NCBI GenBank assembly: GCA_002842205.1
Contig: PHCI01000005.1
Span: 62,001 to 126,000 of the forward strand
Length of the DNA stretch: 64,000 nucleotides
Source: Betaproteobacteria bacterium HGW-Betaproteobacteria-3
Lineage (GTDB): Bacteria > Pseudomonadota > Gammaproteobacteria > Burkholderiales > Burkholderiaceae_C
Direction of reading: 5' to 3'
The notes beneath the pieces are model-generated. The model was not told the DNA's origin. It ran no database searches and worked only from the letters and a program-made list of their open reading frames with translations. Position 1 is the first letter of the stretch, and each line of letters opens with the position of its first letter. Shown here piece by piece: positions 24,168-35,267 of this stretch. The position numbers and the translations under genes were made by a program.

Positions 24168-24956
24168 ATGCGAAAAACAGACCCTAACGTTCCCGTCAAA
24201 CCCACCGTCCAGGTCATCGAACGCATGTTTGCGCTGATCGACGTGCTGGCCTCCCGCGAAGAGCCGGTCTCGCTCAAGGAAATCAGCGAAAGAACCGGTC
24301 TGCACCCCTCCACCACCCACCGCATCCTCAATGACCTGGCCACCGGCCGCTTTGTGGACCGCCCCGAGGCCGGCAGCTACCGGTTGGGCATGCGGCTGCT
24401 GGAGTTGGGCAACCTGGTGAAAGGCCGGCTCAACGTGCGCGACGCCGCGCTGGCGCCCATGCGCGAACTGCACCGGCAAATCCAGCAACCGGTCAATCTG
24501 AGCATGCGTCAGGGCGACGAGATCGTGTACATCGAGCGCGCTTTCAGCGAACGCTCGGGCATGCAGGTGGTGCGGGCCATTGGCGGACGGGCGCCGCTGC
24601 ACCTCACCTCGGTGGGCAAGCTGTTTCTGTCGGACGACGATCCGCAGCGCGTGCGCGCCTATGCGACCCGCACCGGACTGAGCGGACACACCCGCAACAG
24701 CATCACGCAGTTGCCCGTGCTCGAGAGAGAATTGTCCAAAGCCCGTCAGTACGGTATTGCACGCGACAACGAAGAACTGGAACTGGGCGTGCGCTGCATG
24801 GCCGCCGGCATCCATGACGATCAGGGCAAACTGGTCGCGGGGTTGTCAATCTCGGCGCCAGCAGACCGGATTGACGAGAGCTGGCTGCCCAAGCTGCAGG
24901 CCACCGCGAACGAGATTTCGGCGGCGCTGGGTCATCGCCCTGTCGCCACCCCATAA
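24168..24956 (+). CDS. IclR-family transcriptional regulator
   Basis: 262 residues. The N-terminal winged HTH (VSLKEISERTGLHPSTTHRI followed by LNDLATGRFVDR) is joined to an IclR effector domain with the conserved VGKLFLSDDD, the GIARDNEELELGVRCMAAGI strand-loop, and GLSISAPADR. A strong GGAGG precedes ATG 24168. No adjacent catabolic operon shows its target; the next gene is a cell-wall peptidase on the other strand. Confidence 0.9.
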   Translation: MRKTDPNVPVKPTVQVIERMFALIDVLASREEPVSLKEISERTGLHPSTTHRILNDLATGRFVDRPEAGSYRLGMRLLELGNLVKGRLNVRDAALAPMRELHRQIQQPVNLSMRQGDEIVYIERAFSERSGMQVVRAIGGRAPLHLTSVGKLFLSDDDPQRVRAYATRTGLSGHTRNSITQLPVLERELSKARQYGIARDNEELELGVRCMAAGIHDDQGKLVAGLSISAPADRIDESWLPKLQATANEISAALGHRPVATP

Positions 24957-24966
24957 TCCGAATGAA

Positions 24967-25020
24967 ATATGGCTTTAGCCCCCGCCATTCAATGAAAGTT
25001 TGCTACCTTAAAAGTAGCAA
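24967..25020 (-). repeat. family A dispersed repeat (reverse, degenerate)
   Basis: On the plus strand it reads GGCTTTAGCCCCCGCCATTC, then AATGAAAGTTTGCTACC. It lies between the IclR gene and the convergent pbpG gene. Confidence 0.75.
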
Positions 25021-25032
25021 AAAACCTGCCCC

Positions 25033-26112
25033 TCAACCACTGACGGCGTCGGCACCGGTTGCGGCATGGCTGCGCTCCACCCACCGTCGAACGCGCTCCG
25101 CATCACCCAGGCGGCTGAGCTTGCCTGCGGAATCCAGGAAAACCATGATCAGCTTGCGCCCGGCAATGCGGGTCTGCATCACGAGGCACTGGCCGGCTTC
25201 GGTGATGAAGCCGGTCTTTTGCAGGCCGATGTCCCAGTTGGGATTCTTGACCAGCCGGTTGGTGTTGTTGAACTGCAGCGTGCGGCGGCCCACCTCCACC
25301 TCAAACCCCTGGGAGGTCGAGAGTTCGCGCAATGCCGGGTAGTGGTAGGCCGCGCCCACGAGCGTGGCCAGGTCGGTCGCGCTGGACTGGTTGCGGCTGG
25401 ACAGGCCCGTGGGTTCCACGTAACGGGTGTCCTTCATGCCCAGGAGTCGGGCCTTCACGTTCATCTGCTCCACAAACGCGTCTGACCCGCCCGGATAGGT
25501 GCGCCCCAGCGCATGAGCCGCACGATTTTCGCTGGACATCAGCGCCAGGTGCAGCAGTTCACCCCGGGTCAACGTGGCGCCCACGCGCAGGCGCGAACGG
25601 CTGCCCTTTTCGGTATCGACATCGTCCTGCGTGATGGTGATGGCTTCGTCCATCGGCAGCTTGGCATCGCTGATGACGACACCCGTCATCAACTTGGTGA
25701 GCGAAGCGATGGGCAGCACGGCGCTGTCGTTCTTGCTGAACAGGACCTCGTGCGTGTCCTGGTCGATCACCAGCGCCACGCTGGACTTCAGGTCAAGTTC
25801 GTCCGCCGTCGCATGAAGCCCGGCCATCTGGCCGAACGACGGCTTGGCGGGTGTGGCCACCACCCGCACGACGGATCGCCGCTTGCCGGTCACGACCACC
25901 TTGGAGGACTTGGCCTTGGCGACCGGAAATGTGCGTGCCACCCGGCGTTTGGCAGGCTGCTTGGCAACGGTCGTTTTCTTCACGGCGTCCTTTTGAGGGG
26001 ATTGCGCCTGTGCTGGCGGCGCCGTCAATGCCAGCATGCTCAGGCTGAGCACACCGATTTGTAACAGGTGCACAAAAAAACGATTCAACACGGAAATTGC
26101 GCGAGCGGGCAT
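25033..26112 (-). CDS. pbpG: D-alanyl-D-alanine endopeptidase / carboxypeptidase, PbpG (PBP7) type
   Basis: 359 residues. A signal sequence (ISVLNRFFVHLLQIGVLSLS, to PAQAQ) is followed by a 75-residue Lys/Arg/Val-rich linker and a class C-type DD-peptidase domain. All three active-site motifs are present: SxxK in ASLTKLMTG, SxN in SSENRAAHALG, and KTG in QKTGFITEAG. It cleaves cross-links or terminal D-Ala in periplasmic murein. ATG 26112 is chosen for its GGAG ribosome-binding site. The long basic linker before the catalytic domain is more extended than in E. coli PBP7. Confidence 0.9.
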   Translation of the reverse strand: MPARAISVLNRFFVHLLQIGVLSLSMLALTAPPAQAQSPQKDAVKKTTVAKQPAKRRVARTFPVAKAKSSKVVVTGKRRSVVRVVATPAKPSFGQMAGLHATADELDLKSSVALVIDQDTHEVLFSKNDSAVLPIASLTKLMTGVVISDAKLPMDEAITITQDDVDTEKGSRSRLRVGATLTRGELLHLALMSSENRAAHALGRTYPGGSDAFVEQMNVKARLLGMKDTRYVEPTGLSSRNQSSATDLATLVGAAYHYPALRELSTSQGFEVEVGRRTLQFNNTNRLVKNPNWDIGLQKTGFITEAGQCLVMQTRIAGRKLIMVFLDSAGKLSRLGDAERVRRWVERSHAATGADAVSG

Positions 26113-26156
26113 GTACGGATCTCCGGCTTCCAAAGTAATGCAGAGTGTATACAGAT

Positions 26157-26195
26157 GAAAAAAGTCGCGCAAGATCAATTACTTGCGCGACTTTC
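26157..26195 (-). terminator. terminator of leuA
   Basis: A perfect 12-bp inverted repeat, AAGTCGCGCAAG (26162-26173) and CTTGCGCGACTT (26182-26193). On the minus strand it is followed by a run of T. It separates leuA from pbpG. Confidence 0.85.
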
Positions 26196-26227
26196 CTCAA
26201 ATCAACCTTCGGTTCTAAGTATAAACC

Positions 26228-27766
<1,539 letters not shown>

Positions 27767-27814
27767 GTCGTTTCTCCTGTTGTCTTCCATACCCGCAGCT
27801 TCAAAAGCGTTCGC

Positions 27815-27854
27815 CCAAAACAAAAGGCCCGCTGCAGGTGCATACGGGCCTTTG
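27815..27854 (-). terminator. attenuator hairpin in the leuA leader
   Basis: On the minus strand AAAGGCCCG (complement of 27845-27853) pairs with CGGGCCTTT (27823-27831) and is followed by TTGTTTT. It lies 21 nt after the leader-peptide stop and about 50 nt before leuA, the place expected for a transcription attenuator. Confidence 0.85.
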
Positions 27855-27874
27855 GTGATGGATTTGCGCGTGCG

Positions 27875-27928
27875 CTACCGTCTCCGCCCGTAGGGGGTTA
27901 GCAGTAGGGCCAGCGAAATCAAATTCAT
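27875..27928 (-). CDS. leuL: leu operon leader peptide
   Basis: A 17-codon reading frame, MNLISLALLLTPYGRRR, with leucine at positions 3, 6, 8, 9 and 10. The Leu-rich run, the Arg-rich end with overlapping GC-rich pairing capacity, and the downstream hairpin with U-tract are the standard parts of leucine attenuation. Ribosome stalling on Leu codons would favour an antiterminator. The peptide differs from the enterobacterial leuL but has the same logic. It lies between pssA and leuA. Confidence 0.85.
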   Translation of the reverse strand: MNLISLALLLTPYGRRR

Positions 27929-28017
27929 GCGTGGACTGTAGCACAGTGGATCGGCACGCGCAAAACGGGACCCGTCTTCTTTGTCCGTGGCCGCCATGGT
28001 CGGACGTCGGGCGCCGC

Positions 28018-28836
28018 TCACTTGTGCAAGCCCCGCTCGTCGGGCTCGTCGGTGGAGGTGCTGATGACGCTGGTCTGTAGGCCCCGGGTCTTGCGCCAGC
28101 CGTAGATCACATAGCCGCTCAGGCCGTACGCCACAAACAGCCCGAACATCACGGTGGGCGGATGGATGTTGATGACTGCAATGCCCAGCGCAATCAGCAC
28201 GATCACGACGAACGGCACGCTCTTTTTCATCTGCACGTCCTTGAAGCTGTAAAACGGCACGTTGGTCACCATGGTCAGGCCCGAGTAAAGCGCCAGCGCA
28301 AACATGGGCCAGGCCACGGCCGAGCCGGGGATGTCCGAGTCGGTCACGATCCAGATGAAGCCGGTGACCAGCGCTGCTGCAGCGGGCGACGGCAGCCCCT
28401 GGAAGTAGCGTTTGTCCACCACGGCCGTGTTCACGTTGAAGCGCGCCAGCCGCAGCGCAGCACAGGCGCAGTACACAAACGCGGCAATCCAGCCCCATCG
28501 GCCCAGCGGTTTGAGCGCCCACTCGTAGGCGATCAGTGCGGGCGCGGCACCAAACGACACCATGTCCGACAGCGAATCCATCTGCTCGCCGAAGGCGCTC
28601 TGCGTGTTGGTCATGCGGGCCACGCGGCCGTCCAGGCTGTCCAGCACCATGGCACAGAACACGCCAATGGCGGCCAGGTCGAAGCGGCTGTTCATGGCCA
28701 TCACGATGGCATAAAACCCACCAAACAAGGCCGCCAGCGTGAACAGGTTGGGCAGGATGTAGATGCCCTTGCGACGCTTGCGAACCACCACGGTGGCGTC
28801 AGGGTCTGCCAAGTTGGAATCGTTGCCGTCATGCAT
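28018..28836 (-). CDS. pssA: CDP-diacylglycerol-serine O-phosphatidyltransferase
   Basis: 272 residues, about eight membrane segments. Makes phosphatidylserine, the precursor of phosphatidylethanolamine. The CDP-alcohol phosphotransferase motif D-x2-DG-x2-AR-x8-G-x3-D-x3-D is complete in DSLDGRVARMTNTQSAFGEQ and the following MDSLSD. The start MHDGNDSNLADPD gives the usual cytosolic N-terminus. It sits between ilvC and leuA in the same orientation, as in many Burkholderiales. Confidence 0.93.
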   Translation of the reverse strand: MHDGNDSNLADPDATVVVRKRRKGIYILPNLFTLAALFGGFYAIVMAMNSRFDLAAIGVFCAMVLDSLDGRVARMTNTQSAFGEQMDSLSDMVSFGAAPALIAYEWALKPLGRWGWIAAFVYCACAALRLARFNVNTAVVDKRYFQGLPSPAAAALVTGFIWIVTDSDIPGSAVAWPMFALALYSGLTMVTNVPFYSFKDVQMKKSVPFVVIVLIALGIAVINIHPPTVMFGLFVAYGLSGYVIYGWRKTRGLQTSVISTSTDEPDERGLHK

Positions 28837-29006
28837 AAATAATGCCTGTAGTCCTCATGGATCAGCCTTTGAGTGCTACGTAAAATATAGCGTTGATGAT
28901 CTGCTTGTGGCCTGGTTCTGCGCCATCCCCAGCCGGGCAATTCCGGTCAACTTCGCCTGCAGTGTAAGCCAGTCGCTGCGCCGGGAAAACCCACGCCACG
29001 CCCCAT

Positions 29007-29030
29007 GAAAAAGGGCCACCGAAGTGGCCC
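29007..29030 (-). terminator. terminator of ilvC
   Basis: GGGCCAC (29013-29019) and GTGGCCC (29024-29030) enclose a CGAA loop (TTCG on the minus strand), followed on the minus strand by TTTTTC. It implies that pssA has its own promoter in the 200 nt downstream. Confidence 0.85.
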
Positions 29031-29054
29031 CAGGGTGCGCCGGTGGTAGCGGCT

Positions 29055-30207
<1,153 letters not shown>

Positions 30208-30223
30208 TCTGCGCCGCCCGCGA

Positions 30224-30715
30224 TCAGACCCGCAGGATGCGCTCGCCGCGCCCGATGCCGCTGGCACCGGTGCGAACCGTCTCCAGAATGGCGGTGCGGT
30301 CGATTGCTTCAAGGAAGGCGTCGTTCTTGGACTGGTCGCCGGTCAGCTCGATGGTGTAGCTTTTTTCGGTCACGTCGATGATGCGGCCGCGGAAAATGTC
30401 GGCCATGCGCTTCATCTCCTCGCGCTCCTTGCCCACCGCGCGCACCTTCACCATCATGAGTTCACGCTCGGTGTAGGCGCCCTCGGTCAGGTCCACCACC
30501 TTGACGACCTCGATCAGCCGGTTCAGGTGCTTGGTGATCTGTTCGATCACGTCGTCCGACCCGGTGGTCTGCAGCGTCATGCGCGACAGCGACGGGTCTT
30601 CGGTGGGCGCCACCGTCAGCGATTCGATGTTGTAGCCACGGGCCGAAAACAGGCCCACCACGCGGGAAAGAGCCCCTGGCTCATTTTCCAGCAAGACAGC
30701 AATGATGTGTTTCAT
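30224..30715 (-). CDS. ilvH: acetolactate synthase small (regulatory) subunit
   Basis: 163 residues. Binds valine and gives feedback control to the large subunit. The N-terminal ACT domain starts MKHIIAVLLENEPGALSRVV, followed by FSARGYNIESLTVAPTEDPS. The C-terminal domain contains RTAILETVRTGASGIGRGER. It lies 151 nt downstream of ilvB in the same direction; a family A repeat occupies part of that gap. Confidence 0.95.
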   Translation of the reverse strand: MKHIIAVLLENEPGALSRVVGLFSARGYNIESLTVAPTEDPSLSRMTLQTTGSDDVIEQITKHLNRLIEVVKVVDLTEGAYTERELMMVKVRAVGKEREEMKRMADIFRGRIIDVTEKSYTIELTGDQSKNDAFLEAIDRTAILETVRTGASGIGRGERILRV

Positions 30716-30810
30716 GGTTGAAAGACGCCTCTTTTCTGAGCCCTCCCCCGCGCACGGTAATGCGCGGGCTTGGCTGCAAATAGATTTGTCGCTTGAAGTG
30801 TTGTGAAAAT

Positions 30811-30865
30811 GCTATATTTTAGATAGCAAACTATGTCCGTTTGGCGGGGGCTAAATGCCAATTTC
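30811..30865 (+). repeat. family A dispersed repeat between ilvB and ilvH
   Basis: It reads GCTATATTTTAGATAGCAAA, then CTATGTCCGTTTGGCGGGGG, CTAAATGCCAATTT. It abuts the ilvB stop codon (30867-30869 on the minus strand). Confidence 0.85.
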
Positions 30866-30866
30866 C

Positions 30867-32645
30867 TTACAAATCTTCGCTGCCGAGCAGCATTTCGGTG
30901 ATGCCCTTGCCCGCCTTGACCATGGGGAACACGTTTTCGGTCGGGTCGGTGCGGAAGTCCATGAAGACCGTGCGGTCCTTGAGCTTGCGGGCCTCACGCA
31001 GCGCGGGCTCGACGTCCTGCGGGCGCTCGATCAGCATGCCCACATGGCCATAGGCCTCGGCCAGCTTCACGAAGTTGGGCAGCGCGTCCATGTAGCTGTG
31101 GCTGTAGCGGCCTTCGTAGTCGATCTCCTGCCACTGCCGCACCATGCCAAGGTAGCGGTTGTTCAGTGCGCAGATCTTGATCGGCGTGTTGTATTGCAGG
31201 CAGGTGGACAGCTCCTGGATGCACATCTGCACCGAGCCTTCGCCGGTGATGCAGAACACCTCGCTCTCGGGCTTGGCCAGCTTGATGCCCATGGCGTAGG
31301 GAATGCCCACGCCCATGGTGCCCAGGCCCCCGGAGTTGATCCAGCGGCGCGGCTCGTCAAAGCGGTAGTACTGCGCGGCCCACATCTGGTGCTGACCCAC
31401 GTCGGACGTGATGTAGGTGTCGGCGTCCTTGGTCATGTTCCAAAGCGTCTCCACGACATACTGCGGCTTGATCACGTCCTTGTTGCCGCGGTCGTACTTG
31501 AGGCAATCCTTGCTGCGCCAGCCTTCGATGGCTTCCCACCAGCCGCCCAGGGCGTTGGCATCGGGCTTGAGGCCGGATTCGCGGATCATGGCGATGAGTT
31601 CGGTCAGCACGTCTTTCACGTCGCCAACGATGGGGATGTCCACCTTGACGCGCTTGGAAATGCTCGACGGGTCGATGTCGATGTGGATGATCTTGCGTTC
31701 GTTTTGCGCAAAGTGCTTGGGGTTGCCGATCACGCGGTCGTCAAAACGCGCGCCCACGGCCAGCAGCACGTCGCAATTCTGCATCGCGTTGTTGGCCTCG
31801 ATGGTGCCGTGCATGCCCAGCATGCCCAGGAACTTCCTGTCCGAGGCCGGGTAGGCACCCAGGCCCATGAGCGTGTTGGTGCAGGGGTAGCCCAGCATGT
31901 CCACCAGGGTGCGCAATTCCTGCGTGGCGTTGCTCAGCAGCACCCCGCCACCGGTGTAGATGTAAGGCCGCTTGGCCGCCATCAGCAGTTGCAGCGCCTT
32001 GCGGATCTGCCCGCCGTGGCCCTTGCGCACCGGGTTGTAGGAGCGCATGGTCACGGTCTCGGGGTAACCGGTGTAGGTCGTCTTGTTGAACGACACGTCT
32101 TTCGGAATGTCCACCACCACGGGGCCCGGGCGGCCGCTGCGCGCAATGTGGAAAGCCTTTTTCATGACGTCGGCGATGTGACGCACGTCCTTGACCAGAA
32201 AATTGTGCTTGACGATCGGGCGTGTGATGCCCACGGTGTCGCATTCCTGGAAGGCATCCAGGCCAATGGCCGCAGTGGGCACCTGCCCGGTGATGATCAC
32301 CATCGGGATGCTGTCCATGTAGGCGGTGGCGATGCCCGTGACCGCGTTGGTCACGCCGGGACCGGAGGTGACCAGCGCCACGCCCACATCGCCGGTGGCG
32401 CGCGCGTAGCCGTCGGCCGCGTGCACGGCGGCCTGCTCGTGGCGCACCAGCACGTGCTGGATGGTGTCTTGCTTGTAGAACGCGTCGTAGATGTGCAGAA
32501 CGGCGCCGCCCGGGTAGCCCCAGATGTACTTGACGTTCTCGGCCTGCAGCGCCTTGACGAGGATCTCGGCACCGCGGAGTTCAAGGGACGTGTTCTGTGC
32601 AGCCGCAGCTGCGGCGGAAGTGATTTCCGCGGATGTGATTTCCAT
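30867..32645 (-). CDS. ilvB: acetolactate synthase large (catalytic) subunit
   Basis: 592 residues. ThDP-dependent condensation of two pyruvates, or pyruvate with 2-ketobutyrate. Landmarks: the active-site Glu in VLVRHEQAAVHAADGYARAT, the FAD-binding middle domain, GGLGTMGVGIPYAMG, and the ThDP motif region ITGEGSVQMCIQELSTCLQY ending in NNRYLGMV. ATG 32645 is chosen; it gives an Ala-rich N-terminal extension (SAAAAAAQN) before the conserved start. Divergent from the sigma-factor gene, with a 12-bp perfect palindrome in the shared upstream region. Confidence 0.95.
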   Translation of the reverse strand: MEITSAEITSAAAAAAQNTSLELRGAEILVKALQAENVKYIWGYPGGAVLHIYDAFYKQDTIQHVLVRHEQAAVHAADGYARATGDVGVALVTSGPGVTNAVTGIATAYMDSIPMVIITGQVPTAAIGLDAFQECDTVGITRPIVKHNFLVKDVRHIADVMKKAFHIARSGRPGPVVVDIPKDVSFNKTTYTGYPETVTMRSYNPVRKGHGGQIRKALQLLMAAKRPYIYTGGGVLLSNATQELRTLVDMLGYPCTNTLMGLGAYPASDRKFLGMLGMHGTIEANNAMQNCDVLLAVGARFDDRVIGNPKHFAQNERKIIHIDIDPSSISKRVKVDIPIVGDVKDVLTELIAMIRESGLKPDANALGGWWEAIEGWRSKDCLKYDRGNKDVIKPQYVVETLWNMTKDADTYITSDVGQHQMWAAQYYRFDEPRRWINSGGLGTMGVGIPYAMGIKLAKPESEVFCITGEGSVQMCIQELSTCLQYNTPIKICALNNRYLGMVRQWQEIDYEGRYSHSYMDALPNFVKLAEAYGHVGMLIERPQDVEPALREARKLKDRTVFMDFRTDPTENVFPMVKAGKGITEMLLGSEDL

Positions 32646-32843
32646 GATCAACCTTTGTGAATTTCTCTGACGAAAAACCTTGGGTGCCCCTCCGCCGCGC
32701 CCTTGTGGGGCCGCCTTGGGACTTGAGGCCAAAGCCATGGGCGAACTGCTTGTTGCGCCGGACCGTGACCCGTTTGCCGATAAAAGTGCAATCCGCATTA
32801 TCGCACTGCAGCATGGATGCGGGGCCCGGTAACCAGAAATATT

Positions 32844-32855
32844 GCATCGCGATGC
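32844..32855. promoter_or_regulatory. perfect palindrome in the ilvB / sigma-factor intergenic region
   Basis: GCATCGCGATGC is a perfect 12-bp palindrome flanked by AATATT and GATAATT. A related AATGCGGATTGCA- and TTATCGCAC-like sequence lies about 50 bp nearer to ilvB. This could be a dimeric repressor or activator site for either gene. No match to a known consensus is claimed. Confidence 0.35.
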
Positions 32856-32958
32856 GATAATTCGCGTCGGCGGTCCCGCAGACTGGGCCAGCCACAACCC
32901 GCCACCGATCATTGCTCCGGATCGTCCGGCCCCTCAGCAGCGCACCTGTCAACCTCTC

Positions 32959-33525
32959 TTGGCCACCGAACAAGAACTCTCCGATTTCCTCAAGAGCGTC
33001 GAGCGCCGGGCCTTCAAACGGTCGGTGTATCACGTGCGGGACGAGGAAGCCGCGCTGGACATCGTGCAAGACAGCATGATGAAGCTGGCCGAACATTACG
33101 CAGACAAGCCACCCGGCGAACTGCCCATGCTGTTTCAGCGGATCCTGTCCAATTGCACGCTGGACTGGTTCCGGCGCAGGAAGACGCGCAACGCCCTTTT
33201 CTCCAACCTGAGCGACTTTGAATCGGCTGGCGAGGACGGAGATTTCGACCTTCTGGAAACTTTGGAGGCAGTGGACGGCTCAGAACGGTCGGAAAGTGCC
33301 GAAAACACACTGAGTCGGGCACAAATCCTGCACGAGATTGAATTGGAGGTCCAGGCCTTGCCTGGCCGTCAACGGGAAGCATTCCTCATGCGTTACTGGG
33401 AGGAAATGGACGTGGCAGAAACCGCTGCAGCCATGGGCTGCTCGGAAGGCAGTGTCAAAACGCACTGTTCGCGCGCGGTTCAGGCCCTCGGGAAAGCACT
33501 GAAGGCCAAAGGGATAGGACTATGA
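32959..33525 (+). CDS. RNA polymerase sigma factor, sigma-70 family (ECF-like)
   Basis: About 188 residues with sigma region 2 (EEAALDIVQDSMMKLAEHY) and region 4 HTH (LPGRQREAFLMRYWEEMDVA followed by AMGCSEGSVKTHCSRAVQAL), and an acidic spacer. I place the start at TTG 32959, where conserved sequence begins (ATEQELSDFLKSVERRAF); the frame stays open to ATG 32842, so a longer form is possible. The stop overlaps the DUF3619 gene (ATGA). This sigma/DUF3619/DUF3106/RDD block is conserved in Burkholderiales. The membrane-anchored DUF3619 product may be its regulator, by analogy with anti-sigma factors. Confidence 0.85.
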   Translation: MATEQELSDFLKSVERRAFKRSVYHVRDEEAALDIVQDSMMKLAEHYADKPPGELPMLFQRILSNCTLDWFRRRKTRNALFSNLSDFESAGEDGDFDLLETLEAVDGSERSESAENTLSRAQILHEIELEVQALPGRQREAFLMRYWEEMDVAETAAAMGCSEGSVKTHCSRAVQALGKALKAKGIGL

Positions 33526-33956
33526 CGAATTCACGACAACATCAAACCAGCGTGCTGCTGGACCGCTACGGCCTGAAGGTCGCAGCGCGCCTGAGCGACG
33601 GCACCGATGCGCTGCCCCATGACATCGCCGAACGCCTGCGCGTGGCCCGGCTGCAGGCCGTCGCGCAGCGCAAGGTCGCACCCGTTCGCGTGGCCACTTC
33701 GGTCCATGGCGGGAGCGCAGCGTCGCTGACGTTTGGCGACGAGAAACCCAATTTCTGGGGCCGGATGGGCGCGGCCGTTCCGCTGGTGGCGCTGGCGGCG
33801 GGCTTGATCGTCATCAACGTGCTGCAAAGCGACAACCGGGCCAACGAGCTGGCCGAGGTGGACATCGCCCTGCTGACCGACGACCTGCCCCCGGCCGCGT
33901 ATGCCGACCCTGGCTTCGCGCAGTTCCTGAAGGCCGAACGCAGCCGGCAACCGTAA
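33522..33956 (+). CDS. DUF3619 family membrane protein, possible anti-sigma partner
   Basis: 144 residues. A cytosolic N-terminal half with LPHDIAERLRVARLQAVAQR is followed by one transmembrane helix (AAVPLVALAAGLIVINVL) and a short acidic external part ending AYADPGFAQFLKAE. The single-helix layout and tight overlap with the sigma gene suggest control of that sigma factor; this is inference, the family is uncharacterised. Confidence 0.8.
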   Translation: MTNSRQHQTSVLLDRYGLKVAARLSDGTDALPHDIAERLRVARLQAVAQRKVAPVRVATSVHGGSAASLTFGDEKPNFWGRMGAAVPLVALAAGLIVINVLQSDNRANELAEVDIALLTDDLPPAAYADPGFAQFLKAERSRQP

Positions 33957-33969
33957 GCGGAGCACCGAC

Positions 33970-34656
33970 ATGCCTTCAGCGGGTGCCCGCTTGCGTTCTC
34001 CGGGCCACTTGGCCGCCACCCTGCTGCTGCTCGCGGCTTGCAGCCTGACGCTCGCCCAACCCAGGCCAGCCGACAGCCCCACGCCCGCCAAGGCATTGCC
34101 CGGCGCGACCAGCGGGGGGGCCGCCAGCGTTCGCAGCAATGCCGCCACAGGCTGGGCGGAGCTCACGCCCGCGCAACAGCAGGCCTTGCGCCCGCTGGCC
34201 GCCAATTGGGGCACCCTGAGTGAGCCACACAAGAAAAAATGGATCTCGCTGTCGCAGAACTACGCGAGCATGCCCCCCGCCGAGCAGGCCCGGCTGCACA
34301 GCCGAATGACCGACTGGGCAGCCCTGAGCCCGGCGCAACGGGCCCAGGCCCGCCTGAACTTTGCCAAGGCCAAGGCGGTTTCGCCCGACGAACGCAAGGC
34401 CCAATGGCAGGCTTACCAGGCCCTGAGCCCGGAAGAGCGGCGCAAACTGGCCACCGCCGGTGGCAACGCCCGGCCTGTGGGCGCTGCCACGGCCGTCAAG
34501 CCGGTCGCCCCTCAAAAACTCAGCCCCATTCCCCGAACCAAGCCAGAAAAGGGTTCGAATCTGGCCGAACGCAAGCGTCAGCCCACCCTCCCCCCGATGG
34601 GCAACCAGGTCGACAAAAACACCCTGCTGCCGCAGCCATCACCGCTGGGCTACTAA
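33970..34656 (+). CDS. DUF3106 family exported protein
   Basis: 228 residues. A signal peptide or lipoprotein-like start (LAATLLLLAACSLTLAQP) is followed by the DUF3106 repeat-like segments: WAELTPAQQQALRPLAANW, WISLSQNYASMPPAEQARLH and MTDWAALSPAQRAQARLNFA. The tail is basic and Pro-rich. These Leu-x-Pro-x-Gln/Glu-Arg repeats recall periplasmic sensor proteins of envelope stress systems. It starts 13 nt after DUF3619. Confidence 0.8.
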   Translation: MPSAGARLRSPGHLAATLLLLAACSLTLAQPRPADSPTPAKALPGATSGGAASVRSNAATGWAELTPAQQQALRPLAANWGTLSEPHKKKWISLSQNYASMPPAEQARLHSRMTDWAALSPAQRAQARLNFAKAKAVSPDERKAQWQAYQALSPEERRKLATAGGNARPVGAATAVKPVAPQKLSPIPRTKPEKGSNLAERKRQPTLPPMGNQVDKNTLLPQPSPLGY

Positions 34657-34666
34657 ACTCGTCGAC

Positions 34667-35206
34667 ATGCTGTCGAACGAAGTTTCCCGCCCAGGCGACA
34701 CGTCTGCGCCCTCCCCCCCCGACCTTCAGGCCCCCGCGCTGGGCCGTCGCATGGCCTGCTGGCTTTACGAAGGCATCCTGATGTTCGGCGTGGTGTTCAT
34801 CGCCGGTTACCTGTTTGGCACGCTGAGCCAGACGCGCCACGCGCTGGACAACCGGCATGCGCTGCAAGCCTTCCTGTTCGTGGTGGCCGGTATCTATTTC
34901 GTCTGGTTCTGGACCCGGGGCCAGACCCTGGCCATGAAGACCTGGCACCTCCGGGTGGTCGATGCCGCCGGGCGGCCTCTCACCCAGGCGCGTGCACTGG
35001 GCCGCTACGCCGCCAGCTGGTTGTGGTTTTTGCCCCCATTGGTGGCCATGGCGCCCTTCAATCTGCCACCCGGCGAAGCCGCGGTCCTCGTGATCGGCTG
35101 GGTGCTGGTCTGGGCGGTGTTGAGCCGATTCCACCCGCAACAGCAGTTCTGGCACGACGCTCTGGCGGGCACACGGCTGGTGAATTCCGCGCCGCTGAGC
35201 CGCTGA
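34667..35206 (+). CDS. RDD family membrane protein
   Basis: 179 residues with three to four membrane helices. The RDD signature appears as LGRRMACWLYEGILMFGVVF, then TLAMKTWHLRVVDAAGRPLT and the C-terminal QQQFWHDALAGTRLV. Function unknown; some family members transport ions. ATG 34667 lies 10 nt after the DUF3106 stop, making it the last gene of the sigma-factor cluster. Confidence 0.85.
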   Translation: MLSNEVSRPGDTSAPSPPDLQAPALGRRMACWLYEGILMFGVVFIAGYLFGTLSQTRHALDNRHALQAFLFVVAGIYFVWFWTRGQTLAMKTWHLRVVDAAGRPLTQARALGRYAASWLWFLPPLVAMAPFNLPPGEAAVLVIGWVLVWAVLSRFHPQQQFWHDALAGTRLVNSAPLSR

Positions 35207-35267
35207 GCCCCCCCCTGGCGTTAACCGGCTCGCCCCCCAGCCGACCATCCTGATTCAAAATAGCGCC

